From Bacteroidales bacterium (GTDB taxonomy: Bacteria; Bacteroidota; Bacteroidia; Bacteroidales; UBA932), in contig JAFUUB010000083.1 in assembly GCA_017483985.1 (NCBI GenBank), positions 1 to 48,749 on the forward strand: DNA of 48,749 nt. The letters are read 5' to 3'. Below, piece by piece: positions 27,518-36,794 of this stretch (positions within the stretch are counted from its first letter, which is position 1; each line of letters starts with the position of its first letter). The notes below the pieces were generated by a model that saw nothing but the letters and a program-made list of their open reading frames with translations, ran no database searches and had not been told where the DNA came from. The translations under genes and the position numbers were made by a program.

Positions 27518-29299
27518 CTAATAACCAGGGTTCTGCTCCAGTTTACGGCCGGTGTTGGAATCGATGAACTCCTGCGGCAGCGGGAAGAGCACCGGCGTCG
27601 TATCGTCGTCCATGCCCCAGCCGGCCTTTCCGGTCACCTCGTTGTGTTCCCGGACACGGCGCTTGAAGATGTTGGAGGCCAGGCGCTCGTTGCCGCCGTT
27701 CTCCTGGCTCAGGCGGATCAGGGTCTCGCGGCGCTGCTCCTCGGTAATCAGTTCGCGGCTGCGCTCGTCGAGGATGAAATCGATGTCCACGTCGGAGGCG
27801 GAGATACCGCTGACGTGCGCCCGGGAGCGGATCCGGTTGATCCAGATGGCCGCATCGTTGTTGTTCCCCGTCTTCATCAGGGCCTCGGCATACAGCAGGT
27901 AGGTCTCGGCCAGGCGCAGGTACGGCACGTTGTTGTACTGGCCGTCGTCGCCGGACTTGGCGAAGGTCGGGTGGACATAGGCCCATTTGCGGGTGGACGG
28001 GAGGTTGTACTGCTTGATGGTGGCGTCGCTGTTGCCCTTCATCACGCTGTTGGGGGTCAGGTTGATGAAATCCGGGATCTCGTATTCGTTGCCTTCATCA
28101 TCCATGAAATACAGGTGCCAGATCATGGCCGTATCGTCATAGCGGACATCGACGTCCTGCTGCTCCGCATAATGGTACAGCTCGTGCGCCCCCAGGGAGA
28201 TGGCGCAGCGGCCCGCACCCTTGCCGCCGTTGAGCGACCAGAACAGCTGGGTGGACTGGCCCGGGTAGAGGGCGCAGCTCAGGGCGGAGAACTTCGGCTT
28301 CGTGCAGTTGGAGTAGTAGTTGACCCACATGTTGCGCATGAAGCAGTTGAAGGTACCGTAGGCGGCATTCTCCTCTTCGGTGTTGACGAAGGCCAGCAGG
28401 ACCTCGTTGTTGCCCTCGGTATAGAGCGGGCTGCGGAACACGTCGATGAAGGCGGAACCGGGGTTCTGGGCATTGGAGCCGAAGCGGCTGGTCATCAGGG
28501 AATAATCACTCCCCTCAACCAGCGGTTTCAGGACAGTGACGGCCTTGTCCGGCTCGCCCATGGCCAGGTACAGTTCGCCCAGGTAGTGGCGCGCGACCGC
28601 CTGGTTCGGACGGGTGTTGTTGCCGTCGCGGCGCATCGGGAGCTTCTCGATGGCATAGAGCAGGTCCTGCTCCATGACTGCGCGGATCTCCTCGACGGAA
28701 TTGCGTTCCCAGTCGGTCCGGTAGTTCTCGCCGGTTACTTCTTCCGTGCTCAGCGGAACGGCGCCGAAAGAGAGGGTCAGGTGACGGTAGGCCCAGGCCC
28801 GGAACAGGCGCGCCTCGGCGATGGTCATCTCCTTGTTGGCCAGGTTGGCCGCTTCGGAAGAGCCCTGCCAGTCGACGTCGCCCTCGGCGCGGCCGATGAC
28901 CATGTTGGCCGTGTTGATGACTTTATACAGCCACTCGAAGATGGCCAGGAAAGGCATGCCGTCGGCCATGGCAACGATGTTGTCGGGCTTGTTGAACCAG
29001 CGGAAGTTGGTGTGCCGGTTGTTGTTCCAGGCGTTGTCGGCGCCGCAGCTCCACATGGTGGACTTGGCGAACGGCTGGGATCCGAAATCGGTTCCGCCAT
29101 AGCCGGTGTCGACACGGCCGTATTCGTCGCGCATCATGGCCATCATGGCGTAGTTCATGCTCTCGAAACCGCTGTAGTCGACCAGCAGGTTTTCGGCATA
29201 GATGTCATTGACCGGCTTTTCCACGAGGAAATCTTTGTTGCAGGCCCCCAGGGCGAGCAGGGAAAGCGCGGCGATAGCGAAAGTGATATATCTTTTCAT
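27518..29299 (-). CDS. SusD/RagB-family outer-membrane lipoprotein (peptide locus)
   Basis: This 593-residue surface lipoprotein has the signal MKRYITFAIAALSLLALGAC. It carries typical SusD features: the N-terminal NTANMVIGRAEG helix, EARLFRAWAYRHLTLSFGAVPL, and a C-terminal RRETLIRLSQENGG segment. An ATG at 29314 is possible, but it forms part of ATGGAGGACAATCGC, whose GGAGG sits 8 bases before the ATG at 29299 and acts as its ribosome-binding site; this decides the start. It pairs with the SusC protein encoded immediately upstream. Ligand identity, peptide rather than glycan, is inferred from the peptidase genes around it. Confidence 0.92.
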   Translation of the reverse strand: MKRYITFAIAALSLLALGACNKDFLVEKPVNDIYAENLLVDYSGFESMNYAMMAMMRDEYGRVDTGYGGTDFGSQPFAKSTMWSCGADNAWNNNRHTNFRWFNKPDNIVAMADGMPFLAIFEWLYKVINTANMVIGRAEGDVDWQGSSEAANLANKEMTIAEARLFRAWAYRHLTLSFGAVPLSTEEVTGENYRTDWERNSVEEIRAVMEQDLLYAIEKLPMRRDGNNTRPNQAVARHYLGELYLAMGEPDKAVTVLKPLVEGSDYSLMTSRFGSNAQNPGSAFIDVFRSPLYTEGNNEVLLAFVNTEEENAAYGTFNCFMRNMWVNYYSNCTKPKFSALSCALYPGQSTQLFWSLNGGKGAGRCAISLGAHELYHYAEQQDVDVRYDDTAMIWHLYFMDDEGNEYEIPDFINLTPNSVMKGNSDATIKQYNLPSTRKWAYVHPTFAKSGDDGQYNNVPYLRLAETYLLYAEALMKTGNNNDAAIWINRIRSRAHVSGISASDVDIDFILDERSRELITEEQRRETLIRLSQENGGNERLASNIFKRRVREHNEVTGKAGWGMDDDTTPVLFPLPQEFIDSNTGRKLEQNPGY

Positions 29300-29317
29300 G
29301 CGATTGTCCTCCATTCG

Positions 29318-32248
29318 TTAAAAGTCGAGTTTGAGGCCGAGCAGGATCTCCCGCACCTGCGGGATGGCCCGCTGGGCGGTTCCGCTGCCGACGAATTCCG
29401 GGTCGAGGCCGGTCCAGGTCGTCCAGGTATAGAGATTCTTGACATTGGCATAGATCTCGGCGCGGCTCAGGCCGACCGGGCGGATCCACTTGGCGGGAAG
29501 CCGGTAGCCGAGGGTAATGTCCTTGACGCGGAAATAGTCCGTCTTCTCATAGAAACCGGCGGAAAGGGTGTTCTCCGAGCCGTCGCCCTTGTTCATCGGA
29601 TACGTGTTGATCGGGTTGGCCTCGGTCCAGAACTCCTTGTCCAGCTGGTTCTGGCGGTAGGAGAGCCGGTGGCCGTTGCGCAGGTAGTTGCGGCGGGTCT
29701 CGCCGAACTGGCCGTTCACGAAGACCGTCAGGGACAGGTTCTTGTACGTAAAGGTATTGTTCATGCCGTACGTCAGCTTCGGGGTACGGCTGCCGATGAT
29801 CTCCTTGTCGTCGGTGTTGATCACGTCGTCGTCATTGGTGTTCTTGTAGATGACGAAGCCCGGCTGGGAATCCGGCGTGGTGTAGGAAAGGGTCTGGCCG
29901 ACCTGGTGGACGCCTTCGATGACATAGTCGTAGTTGACGCTGATCGGCTCGCCGATAAACCACTCGGAAGCGACGTCGTCGACGGGCTTGCCGTTCTCAT
30001 CGTACAGGCCGACATCCACGATGCGGGTGGCATAATGGACCAGGTTGAGGTCGGTCGACCAGGAGAAGTCGCGGGTGGAGACGTTGACGGAGGAAATCTG
30101 GAACTCGATACCGTCACCCTCGGTCGCACCGACATTTTCCAGCACGGTGTTGGTCCCGTTGATCGTCGGGATGGTCCGGCTCAGGAGCAGGTCGGTCGTC
30201 TTGGACTTGTAAACGTCCAGGGTTCCCTTGATGCGGTTCTTCAGGAAGCCGAAGTCGATACCGGCATTGAAGGAAGAGGTGGTCTCCCAGCCCAGGACCG
30301 GAGAGGCCAGCTGGGAAGGATAGAAGCCGAAAATCGCCGCGCCGCCGTCGGTCAGGTAGTTGACGCCGCGGAGCACCGGCAGGGTGGAATAGGCGTCGAT
30401 GGCCTCGTTGCCGTTCTTACCCCAGGAAACACGCAGTTTCAGGTTGTCGAAGGTCCGGCCGAACCTGCTGTCTTTCCAGAAGGCTTCGTTGGAGACATTC
30501 CAGCCGAGGGCCACGGACGGGAAAATACCGTACTTCCGGTCGGCTCCAAAGGCGGAATAGCCGTCGCGGCGGGCCGTCGCCGTAAAGAGATAGCGGGAAT
30601 CGTAGCTGTAGTTGACGCGCAGCATCTGGGAGATGTGGGTCGTCGTCACGCGGGAAGCGGTCGAAGAGGAAACGGCCGCCTTGTTCGGCTGCCAGTAGGT
30701 CATGACGTCGTTCGGGAAGCCGGAAGCTTCGATCTGGTTGCGGACGGTATCGTCCGACTGGGCCGAATACAGGCCGGTCAGGAAAAGGGTGTGCTTGCCG
30801 AACTCGCGGGTGTAGTTGACGATGTTCTCGACCAGCCAGGTCTGCGTGTACATGTTTCCGATGGTCAGTTCACCGCCGTTCTTGTTGCCGGAAACGGTAT
30901 CCAGGCCCTTGTAGTTCTGCTGGAGACGGGTCCGGTAGGTGTAACCGGTGTTGAGCCGGTAGGTCAGGCCCTCGACCGGGAAGGTGACGTCCAGGTAGTT
31001 GTTGCTGGAGAAATGGCGGGTGATGTCACTGTCTTTCTCATTGAGGGCGGCCAGCGGGTTGTTGGCGTAGTTGTTGTCCTCCCAGGTCAGCAGGCGGATG
31101 GTGCCGTCGTCGTTGTACGGCTTGCCGAGCGGGTTCATCAGGTAGGCGTCACTGAAGTCGATGTTGGCGCCGCTGCGGTCGAAATAGCCATACCGGGTAT
31201 TGGTGCCGAATTTGACCCATTTGCCCAGGTCCTGCTCGAAATTGAGGTTGAAGGAATAGCGGCTGAACTTGTCGCCGATGGCGATACCCTTGTTGTCGCT
31301 CAGGTTGGCCGAAGCATAGAAGCGGTTGCTCTGGGTGGCGCCGCGGAAGGAAAGGTTGTGCTGCTGTTTGAAGCCGTTGCGCAGGGCCAGGCCCACCCAG
31401 TCGGTGGACTTCCCGGCCTGGTACATTTCCTCTTCCGTCGCACCGACGGCCCAGCCGGCCTCGATCTTGCGCTCGTAGAAGGTCTTGCCGTCCATCATCG
31501 CCGGGATGTTGATCGGATTGTCCCAGGCGACATAACCGTTGTAGGAGACGGAGACCTTGTCCCCCTTCTTGCCCTTCTTGGTCTGGATCAGGATGACGCC
31601 GTTGGCGCCGCGGGCGCCGTAGATGGCGGCCGAGGAGGCATCCTTGAGGATTTCCAGGGACTCCACGTCATTGGAGTTGAGTTCCGCCCAGTTGCCGTCG
31701 TACGGGACGCCGTCCAGGATGACGAGCGGCTGGTTGGAGGCGTTGATGGAATTGTTGCCGCGGATGCGCGTGGTCATTCCGGATCCCTCGGCATTGGAGC
31801 CGGTCGCCGAGATGTTCAGGCCGGCGACGGCGCCCTGCAGGGACTGGATGATGTTGACGTTCGGCCGTTCTTCCAGCTGCTTGGTGTCGAAGGAAGCCAC
31901 GGCACCGGTCACATCGCTCTTCTTCTGGGTACCGTACCCCACGACGACGACCTCCGCCAGCTGGCTGACATCCTCTTGCAGGGTGACGGAAATGGGCTGC
32001 GAACCGGATACGGTCACTTCCTGCTCAAGATAGCCGATAAATGAAAACTGGAGAACGTCCCCGGCCTTTGCCGGAAGGGTGAACCGTCCGTCCAGGTCGG
32101 TGTTGACACCGGTCATGGTGCCCTTGATCAGCACGCTGACGCCCATGAAGGGCTCGCCGGTCGCGCCGTCATAGACGACACCACTCACCTGCGCTGCCGC
32201 CGAGAAGGCCAGCACCGCAAACAGGAGGGTCAGTAAGAGTTTTTTCAT
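29318..32248 (-). CDS. SusC/RagA-family TonB-dependent transporter (peptide locus)
   Basis: This 976-residue protein has a signal peptide (MKKLLLTLLFAVLAFSAAAQ), a carboxypeptidase-D-like domain (VSGVVYDGATGEPFMGVSVL) and VVVVGYGTQKKSDVTGAVAS, the classical SusC stretch before the plug. The plug carries IRGNNSINASNQPLVILDGVPY, and a beta-barrel follows. It is shorter than the glucan SusC (1101) and closer in length to RagA-type channels; RagAB of Porphyromonas imports peptides. It lies 23 bases after the M14 peptidase gene and 18 bases before susD, within one operon. Confidence 0.94.
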   Translation of the reverse strand: MKKLLLTLLFAVLAFSAAAQVSGVVYDGATGEPFMGVSVLIKGTMTGVNTDLDGRFTLPAKAGDVLQFSFIGYLEQEVTVSGSQPISVTLQEDVSQLAEVVVVGYGTQKKSDVTGAVASFDTKQLEERPNVNIIQSLQGAVAGLNISATGSNAEGSGMTTRIRGNNSINASNQPLVILDGVPYDGNWAELNSNDVESLEILKDASSAAIYGARGANGVILIQTKKGKKGDKVSVSYNGYVAWDNPINIPAMMDGKTFYERKIEAGWAVGATEEEMYQAGKSTDWVGLALRNGFKQQHNLSFRGATQSNRFYASANLSDNKGIAIGDKFSRYSFNLNFEQDLGKWVKFGTNTRYGYFDRSGANIDFSDAYLMNPLGKPYNDDGTIRLLTWEDNNYANNPLAALNEKDSDITRHFSSNNYLDVTFPVEGLTYRLNTGYTYRTRLQQNYKGLDTVSGNKNGGELTIGNMYTQTWLVENIVNYTREFGKHTLFLTGLYSAQSDDTVRNQIEASGFPNDVMTYWQPNKAAVSSSTASRVTTTHISQMLRVNYSYDSRYLFTATARRDGYSAFGADRKYGIFPSVALGWNVSNEAFWKDSRFGRTFDNLKLRVSWGKNGNEAIDAYSTLPVLRGVNYLTDGGAAIFGFYPSQLASPVLGWETTSSFNAGIDFGFLKNRIKGTLDVYKSKTTDLLLSRTIPTINGTNTVLENVGATEGDGIEFQISSVNVSTRDFSWSTDLNLVHYATRIVDVGLYDENGKPVDDVASEWFIGEPISVNYDYVIEGVHQVGQTLSYTTPDSQPGFVIYKNTNDDDVINTDDKEIIGSRTPKLTYGMNNTFTYKNLSLTVFVNGQFGETRRNYLRNGHRLSYRQNQLDKEFWTEANPINTYPMNKGDGSENTLSAGFYEKTDYFRVKDITLGYRLPAKWIRPVGLSRAEIYANVKNLYTWTTWTGLDPEFVGSGTAQRAIPQVREILLGLKLDF

Positions 32249-32271
32249 GTTGCTGTATGGATTAAAATAAA

Positions 32272-33789
32272 CTATTTCATCAATCTATGTACCGGCAGGA
32301 CATCCCCCAGCGCCGTCTCGATGACGCGGAAGTGCACGAATCCGTTTTCCGTCTCGGGCTCCAGCACCGCCACGGCGTAGGCTCCGTGGGGCTGGCGGAC
32401 CCGGACGATCGCCGAACCTGCTTCGAACCGGACGGTCTGGCGGAAAAGATGCGTCCGGACGGTCTGGCGGCGGATTTTTTCCCAAAGGACGGGGTCTTCC
32501 GCATACTCCGTAACCTGATAGGATCCGACGGTCATCTCACGGGGCTCCGTCAGGATCTCGAGCTCCAGTCCGAGCGTCCGGAGGTTTTCGATGGCCTTGC
32601 TTTGGGAAGCTTCGACCACGTAGGCGGCAGGCCGCGGGCGCACCAGGTCGGCGACGGGCTGAAGGGCATCGCGGACCAGCAGGCCTTCCAGGACCTGTTT
32701 CTGCCGGGTCTCCGTGCTGAGGAAGGTCACATCCCGGCGGACTTCCCGGCTATGGAAAGCGGCCTCGACGGGCGTCCGGCCCCGCAGGACCTCCCGCCGG
32801 GCCTTGCCGGCAACCTTCCGGAAAGCCTCCGGGCTGTCGGCGATTTCCCGCAGGATGGATTGCGCGACGGTCAGCGTCGCATTCGTCCGCCGGGCCAGCG
32901 CCGTACGGCCCAGCCCGATGCCGCGGATCTCCACCAGCATGGACACGGCACCGGAAAGGCTGTAGGAAGTGGAACTGGACTGCGGGCTCCGGGCCCCCAT
33001 GACCAGCGCCAGTTCCGGACCGTCGCTGTTGAGGGTGAAATAATTGTAATGGGAATAGCCGATCCCGTCGAGGGCCTTCCGGGCCGGTGCGACCAGGTGG
33101 TCGAGCACGGCCTGCCGGAGCGCCGATGGCACGGCCGGGTGCCCGGTCGGGAGGAAGAGGACATCGTAATAGGAAGTCAAACCCTTTTCCGTCAGTTCCT
33201 TGCGGACCGGATTGTATTCATGGAAATCAATGGCGATATCCGGAGATACCCGGAAGAACAGGCCTTTGAGCAACACGCTCACCGGGTCGGCGAATTTGGT
33301 CTGGTCCCGGTTGAGGTCGTACCCGGAGCCGGACACGCGTTTCCCGGCCAGGTAGCCGTCCATGTTGGCGATCGGAAGGATGTAGATATCGGCGATGCGC
33401 AAGACGGAAGGATCCTCCCGAAGCGCATCCATCAGGGCGAACAGGCCTTCGGCGCTCGCGGGTTCATTGCCGTGGATCGCGCCCTGGAACCATACTTTCA
33501 GCTTGCGGCCTTCCGTCCCTTCGGAGAAACGGACCAGGGGAAGGTAGCCGGACGAGACCGGCGCCGGGACCTTTTCCAGGGTCATGTGACCGTCCTTCGC
33601 GGCCCGTCCTTCCAGCCAGGCTTCGATACGGGCGAAGTCCGCCATTCCCGCCGGCAGGGAAAGGGTCGGGGTGTCAAAAGAGACTTCCGGGTCCGGGAAC
33701 CAGGTACGGGTCAATGTGTCCTGCGCCGGGGAAGGCGCCCGGAAAATAATCAAAACCAATAGGATAAGGATCGTCCGGAAATACTTCAT
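32272..33789 (-). CDS. Exported M14-family zinc carboxypeptidase
   Basis: This 505-residue enzyme has a signal peptide (MKYFRTILILLVLIIFRAPSPAQ). The zinc ligands are HGNE (H106 and E109) and H190 in DIAIDFHEYNP. LNRD (N160-R161) is the usual substrate-carboxylate-binding pair, and VEIRGIGLGR may carry the catalytic glutamate. It would trim C-terminal residues of peptides in the periplasm. The start at 33789 exposes the signal peptide. It is the first gene of the operon with SusC, SusD, dcuC, iadA and the hydrolase, and a LytTR-type operator lies 77 bp upstream. A C-terminal domain of about 150 residues is unassigned. Confidence 0.88.
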   Translation of the reverse strand: MKYFRTILILLVLIIFRAPSPAQDTLTRTWFPDPEVSFDTPTLSLPAGMADFARIEAWLEGRAAKDGHMTLEKVPAPVSSGYLPLVRFSEGTEGRKLKVWFQGAIHGNEPASAEGLFALMDALREDPSVLRIADIYILPIANMDGYLAGKRVSGSGYDLNRDQTKFADPVSVLLKGLFFRVSPDIAIDFHEYNPVRKELTEKGLTSYYDVLFLPTGHPAVPSALRQAVLDHLVAPARKALDGIGYSHYNYFTLNSDGPELALVMGARSPQSSSTSYSLSGAVSMLVEIRGIGLGRTALARRTNATLTVAQSILREIADSPEAFRKVAGKARREVLRGRTPVEAAFHSREVRRDVTFLSTETRQKQVLEGLLVRDALQPVADLVRPRPAAYVVEASQSKAIENLRTLGLELEILTEPREMTVGSYQVTEYAEDPVLWEKIRRQTVRTHLFRQTVRFEAGSAIVRVRQPHGAYAVAVLEPETENGFVHFRVIETALGDVLPVHRLMK

Positions 33790-33865
33790 GTCAATCATGT
33801 GGTCAAGGGTTCGACGCAAAATAGGAATTTCCTTCCTTCTTTTTACCGGGTCCGGCCATTTTTCT

Positions 33866-33901
33866 CCGACGAATGGTAAGATTTTCCGGTTGAGCGGTTA
33901 A
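33866..33901. promoter_or_regulatory. LytTR-type operator in the divergent promoter region
   Basis: CCGACGAATGGTAAG (33866-33880) is followed 21 bp later by the weaker CGGTTGAGCGGTTAA (33887-33901). Read on the minus strand these are ACCATTCGT and ACCGCTCAA, both close to LytTR half-sites. The first is the same word as at 18826. The site lies 77 bp from the M14 start and 52 bp from the first kinase start, so it can serve both directions. A TATCTTAG box at 33920-33927 may be the kinase promoter. Confidence 0.6.
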
Positions 33902-33952
33902 ATTCTCCCCAATTATCCTTATCTTAGCAAAGACGCTGAAACGGTTATCCGC

Positions 33953-34633
33953 ATGAACCCGTACCTGATCATCTTCCTGCTCATCCTGGTCTATTTCGTG
34001 ACGCTCATGTATTTCTACGTGGCGGGACGGCGGGACCGGCAGGACGTCAGCAAGGCCCGCCGTCAGTATCTCACGCTCAAACAGCAGGTTAACCCGCACT
34101 TCCTCTTTAATTCCCTCAACGTCCTGGACGGGCTGGTGCTCAAGGGCGAACGGGAAGAAGCCAGCCGGTATATCCACCAGCTCTCCAGCATCTACCGGTA
34201 CATGCTCAAGACCGAGACCCTCCAGCTGATCAGTCTCAAGGAAGAGCTCACCCACGCCCGGACCTATGCCGACCTGCTGCATGTCCGGTTCCCGGATGGA
34301 TTCCAGACCGAGTTCCAGATCCCCTACGAGGATTATGACATGCAGGTCGTCCCGTGCAGCGTGCAGCTGCTGATTGAAAATGCCGTGAAACACAATGCCG
34401 TGCTGGCATCCAATCCGCTGATCATCAAGATTTCTTCCGACGGGTATTCCGTCTATGTCACCAACAACATCATCCCGAAAAAGAGCAAATCGCCCTCCCA
34501 CGGGGTGGGGCTCGACTACATCCGGCGCCAGTACAGCGATTCCTGCCGGCGGGAGATCGAAGTCCGCCAGACCGACAGCCAGTTTTCCGTCCGGCTGCCC
34601 CTGCTGACCTTCAACACCGCCTATATCACATGA
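33953..34633 (+). CDS. LytS/YehU-type sensor histidine kinase, short form
   Basis: This 226-residue kinase has one membrane helix (PYLIIFLLILVYFVTLMYFYVA). It goes straight into the His_kinase domain: LKQQVNPHFLFNSLN with the phospho-accepting histidine (about residue 48), then the ATP-binding N-box QLLIENAVKHN (about residue 139) and a G-box GVGLDYIRRQY. No extracytoplasmic or multi-pass sensor domain remains, so it must sense through the single helix, a partner protein, or dimerisation with the second kinase. Its stop overlaps the regulator start (ATGA). Confidence 0.88.
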   Translation: MNPYLIIFLLILVYFVTLMYFYVAGRRDRQDVSKARRQYLTLKQQVNPHFLFNSLNVLDGLVLKGEREEASRYIHQLSSIYRYMLKTETLQLISLKEELTHARTYADLLHVRFPDGFQTEFQIPYEDYDMQVVPCSVQLLIENAVKHNAVLASNPLIIKISSDGYSVYVTNNIIPKKSKSPSHGVGLDYIRRQYSDSCRREIEVRQTDSQFSVRLPLLTFNTAYIT

Positions 34634-35385
34634 GAGCCTTCATCATCGAAGATGAGCCCGTGGCCCAATGGATCCTGGAAGGTCTGCTCCGGGAAGTGGC
34701 GCCCCGCATGGAGATCTGCGGGAAGGCCGGTACCGTCTCGGAAGCCATCGCCTGGTTCGGGCACGACCAGGCGGACCTGGTCTTCATGGACGTGGAACTG
34801 GCGGACGGCAACTGCTTCGACATCCTGGCCGAGACGGAAATCACCGGCCAGATCATCATGATCACGGCCTATGACCAATACGCCTACCAGGCTTTCCGGA
34901 ACGGGACGGTCGATTACCTGCTGAAGCCCATCGAAGCGGAGGACCTCCGGCGGGCGATCGCCCGCTGCCTCGCCCGGGAGCACGGAACCGACACCGCCTC
35001 CCTCCTCAGCGCCTTGAGCGAGGCCGGGATCGGGACGGACAGGATCTACAAGAAACGGATCCTCGTCCCGCTCGGCGGCAAGATCCATCCGGTCCGGACC
35101 GAGGATATCGCGTATTTCGTCTCCGAAGCCAGCACCACCTACCTCGTCACCTCCGCCGGGACGCGGCTGCTGCTGGGCGATCCGCTGGATGTCATTGAAG
35201 AGCGGATGGACCCGGACCGCTTCTTCCGGATCTCCCGGGAATGCATCGTCTCCCGCAGCAGCATCCGCAGGATCGACCCCCTCCCCGGCAACCGGTACAG
35301 GCTGACGACGGAGCCGCCCCTCTCGTCCGATGCGCTGGTCAGCCGCAGGCGCGCCGGAGCCTTCTCCCAGTGGTGGAGCGCTTGA
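34630..35385 (+). CDS. LytTR-family response regulator (first of two)
   Basis: This 251-residue regulator has a receiver domain (residues 1-115) with acidic pocket IEDE, phospho-acceptor aspartate in LVFMDVEL (about residue 54), ITAYD and LLKPIE. A LytTR DNA-binding domain (about residues 145-250) follows: VPLGGKIHPVRTEDIAYFVSE ... FFRISRECIVSRSSI. It is coupled to the short kinase by a four-base overlap. LytTR domains bind tandem 9-10-bp repeats about 21 bp apart, which is what is found at 18826-18857 and 33866-33901. Confidence 0.92.
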   Translation: MRAFIIEDEPVAQWILEGLLREVAPRMEICGKAGTVSEAIAWFGHDQADLVFMDVELADGNCFDILAETEITGQIIMITAYDQYAYQAFRNGTVDYLLKPIEAEDLRRAIARCLAREHGTDTASLLSALSEAGIGTDRIYKKRILVPLGGKIHPVRTEDIAYFVSEASTTYLVTSAGTRLLLGDPLDVIEERMDPDRFFRISRECIVSRSSIRRIDPLPGNRYRLTTEPPLSSDALVSRRRAGAFSQWWSA

Positions 35386-35416
35386 TAATTCCCCGGTTTT
35401 TCCGTATCTTTCGATC

Positions 35417-36787
35417 ATGAAGCGGATCAGCCACCATTGGATCATCCACGGGTTCGCCATCCTGCACGCCGCGACGACGATCCTCTGTTACAGCCTGGGT
35501 ATCGGGGATACCTTGTTCCTGACGATCTGGACGGTTATCATGACCGTCCTGCTGTGCATGCAGGAAAAGATATCCCTCGAGGTATCGGTCACCCTGGTCA
35601 TCCTGGCCAACATCCTGGGATGGATCATCGGCGTGGCAGCGGCCGATCCGCTCGAGCGCCTGATCCCCCGGTCCGTCTATGCCCATGCCCTCTCGACCTT
35701 CCTCACCACGGAGGTACTCGGCTGGCTGCTGATCCTGTTCTTCCGCCTTTTCCCCTCCCTCGCCCGGCGGGACACGGAAGCCATCTCCTACAAACAGATC
35801 AATTGGGTCACCCTCGCCGTAGCGGGGATCCTGGTCATCCGCCTCGCCCTGAGCCTGCTGACCCGGAACACCCTGTTCAAAGGCGTATCGCCGGTCAGCC
35901 TGGTGACCGTCTTCCTCTCCCAGACCGGCGTCCTGTTCCTGATGCTCGGCATCACCATCCTGTATGTCCTCTATGCCCGGCAGGATGAGGGCTGGCGGGG
36001 CCACTGGTTCCAGCACCTGTCCGCCTTCGCCGGCATCTGCCTGTTCGCGGCTTTCGTCGTCGGAATTGGCTCTACGGACCGCCTGCATACCGACCTGAAC
36101 TGGCTCCACTTCCTGGAGCTGCTCATCATCGCAGCCATCTGCGAGGCCGCCATCTTCTCCATCGTGTTCCTCGCGGTATATGCGACTTCCGCCGGCCGCC
36201 GGATGGAAGCCGAACGGGGACGGGCCAACCTCGCCCAACGCGAATACCGCCAGCTCAAGCAGCAGGTCAACCCGCATTTCCTGTTCAACTCCCTCAACAT
36301 CCTCGACTGCCTGATCGCCGACGACAAGAAAGCGGAGGCCCGGGACTATGTCCACAAGCTCTCCACCCTCTACCGTTACATGCTCCGCAGCGAGAATGAA
36401 CCGGTCGTCGCGCTCTCGGAGGAGATGGAGTATGTAAGGATGTATGTGGACCTGCTGAAAGTCCGCTTCCCCGTCGGACTGGAAGTCGAATGGGCCGTCC
36501 GGGAGGAAGACCGGCCCTGTTTCATCATCAAATACGCCATCCAGTTGCTGGTCGAAAACGCCCAGAAACACAATATCATCTCCCCGGAAGAGCCGCTGCG
36601 GATCCACATCTCCTCCGACGGGACCAGGGTTGTCGTGACCAACAACCGCAACCCCCGCCTGACCCCGCCCGAATCCACCGGCGTTGGTCTCAAGCACATC
36701 CGGCAGAACTACCGGGAACGAAGCGGCAAGGACATCCTGATCCGGGAGACCGAGGCCGAATACCGCGTTGAACTTCCTTTACTCTGA
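35417..36787 (+). CDS. LytS-type sensor histidine kinase, long form with multi-pass sensor
   Basis: This 456-residue kinase begins with eight or so membrane helices (about residues 10-270), then the same catalytic core as its neighbour: LKQQVNPHFLFNSLN (about residue 283), QLLVENAQKHN and GVGLKHIRQNY. The start at 35417 follows TATCTTTC (35405-35412), a near-consensus -7 box with TTG 20 bp upstream, so the pair has its own promoter and the mRNA may be nearly leaderless. The frame is open 29 codons further upstream, inside the regulator gene, but that part is not membrane-like. The core clearly duplicates that of the short kinase. Confidence 0.9.
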   Translation: MKRISHHWIIHGFAILHAATTILCYSLGIGDTLFLTIWTVIMTVLLCMQEKISLEVSVTLVILANILGWIIGVAAADPLERLIPRSVYAHALSTFLTTEVLGWLLILFFRLFPSLARRDTEAISYKQINWVTLAVAGILVIRLALSLLTRNTLFKGVSPVSLVTVFLSQTGVLFLMLGITILYVLYARQDEGWRGHWFQHLSAFAGICLFAAFVVGIGSTDRLHTDLNWLHFLELLIIAAICEAAIFSIVFLAVYATSAGRRMEAERGRANLAQREYRQLKQQVNPHFLFNSLNILDCLIADDKKAEARDYVHKLSTLYRYMLRSENEPVVALSEEMEYVRMYVDLLKVRFPVGLEVEWAVREEDRPCFIIKYAIQLLVENAQKHNIISPEEPLRIHISSDGTRVVVTNNRNPRLTPPESTGVGLKHIRQNYRERSGKDILIRETEAEYRVELPLL

Positions 36788-36794
36788 TCCCCCT

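Noticed and set aside
27206..32044. Plus-strand open frame of 1612 codons opposite SusC2, SusD2 and dcuC
   Set aside because: It is exactly antisense to well-supported genes and has low-complexity, non-domain composition; long antisense frames are expected with this GC-rich, C-ending codon use. The same holds for the long antisense frames opposite uvrA (6817-9831), the GH3 gene (693-2660) and SusC/SusD1 (18941-21964).
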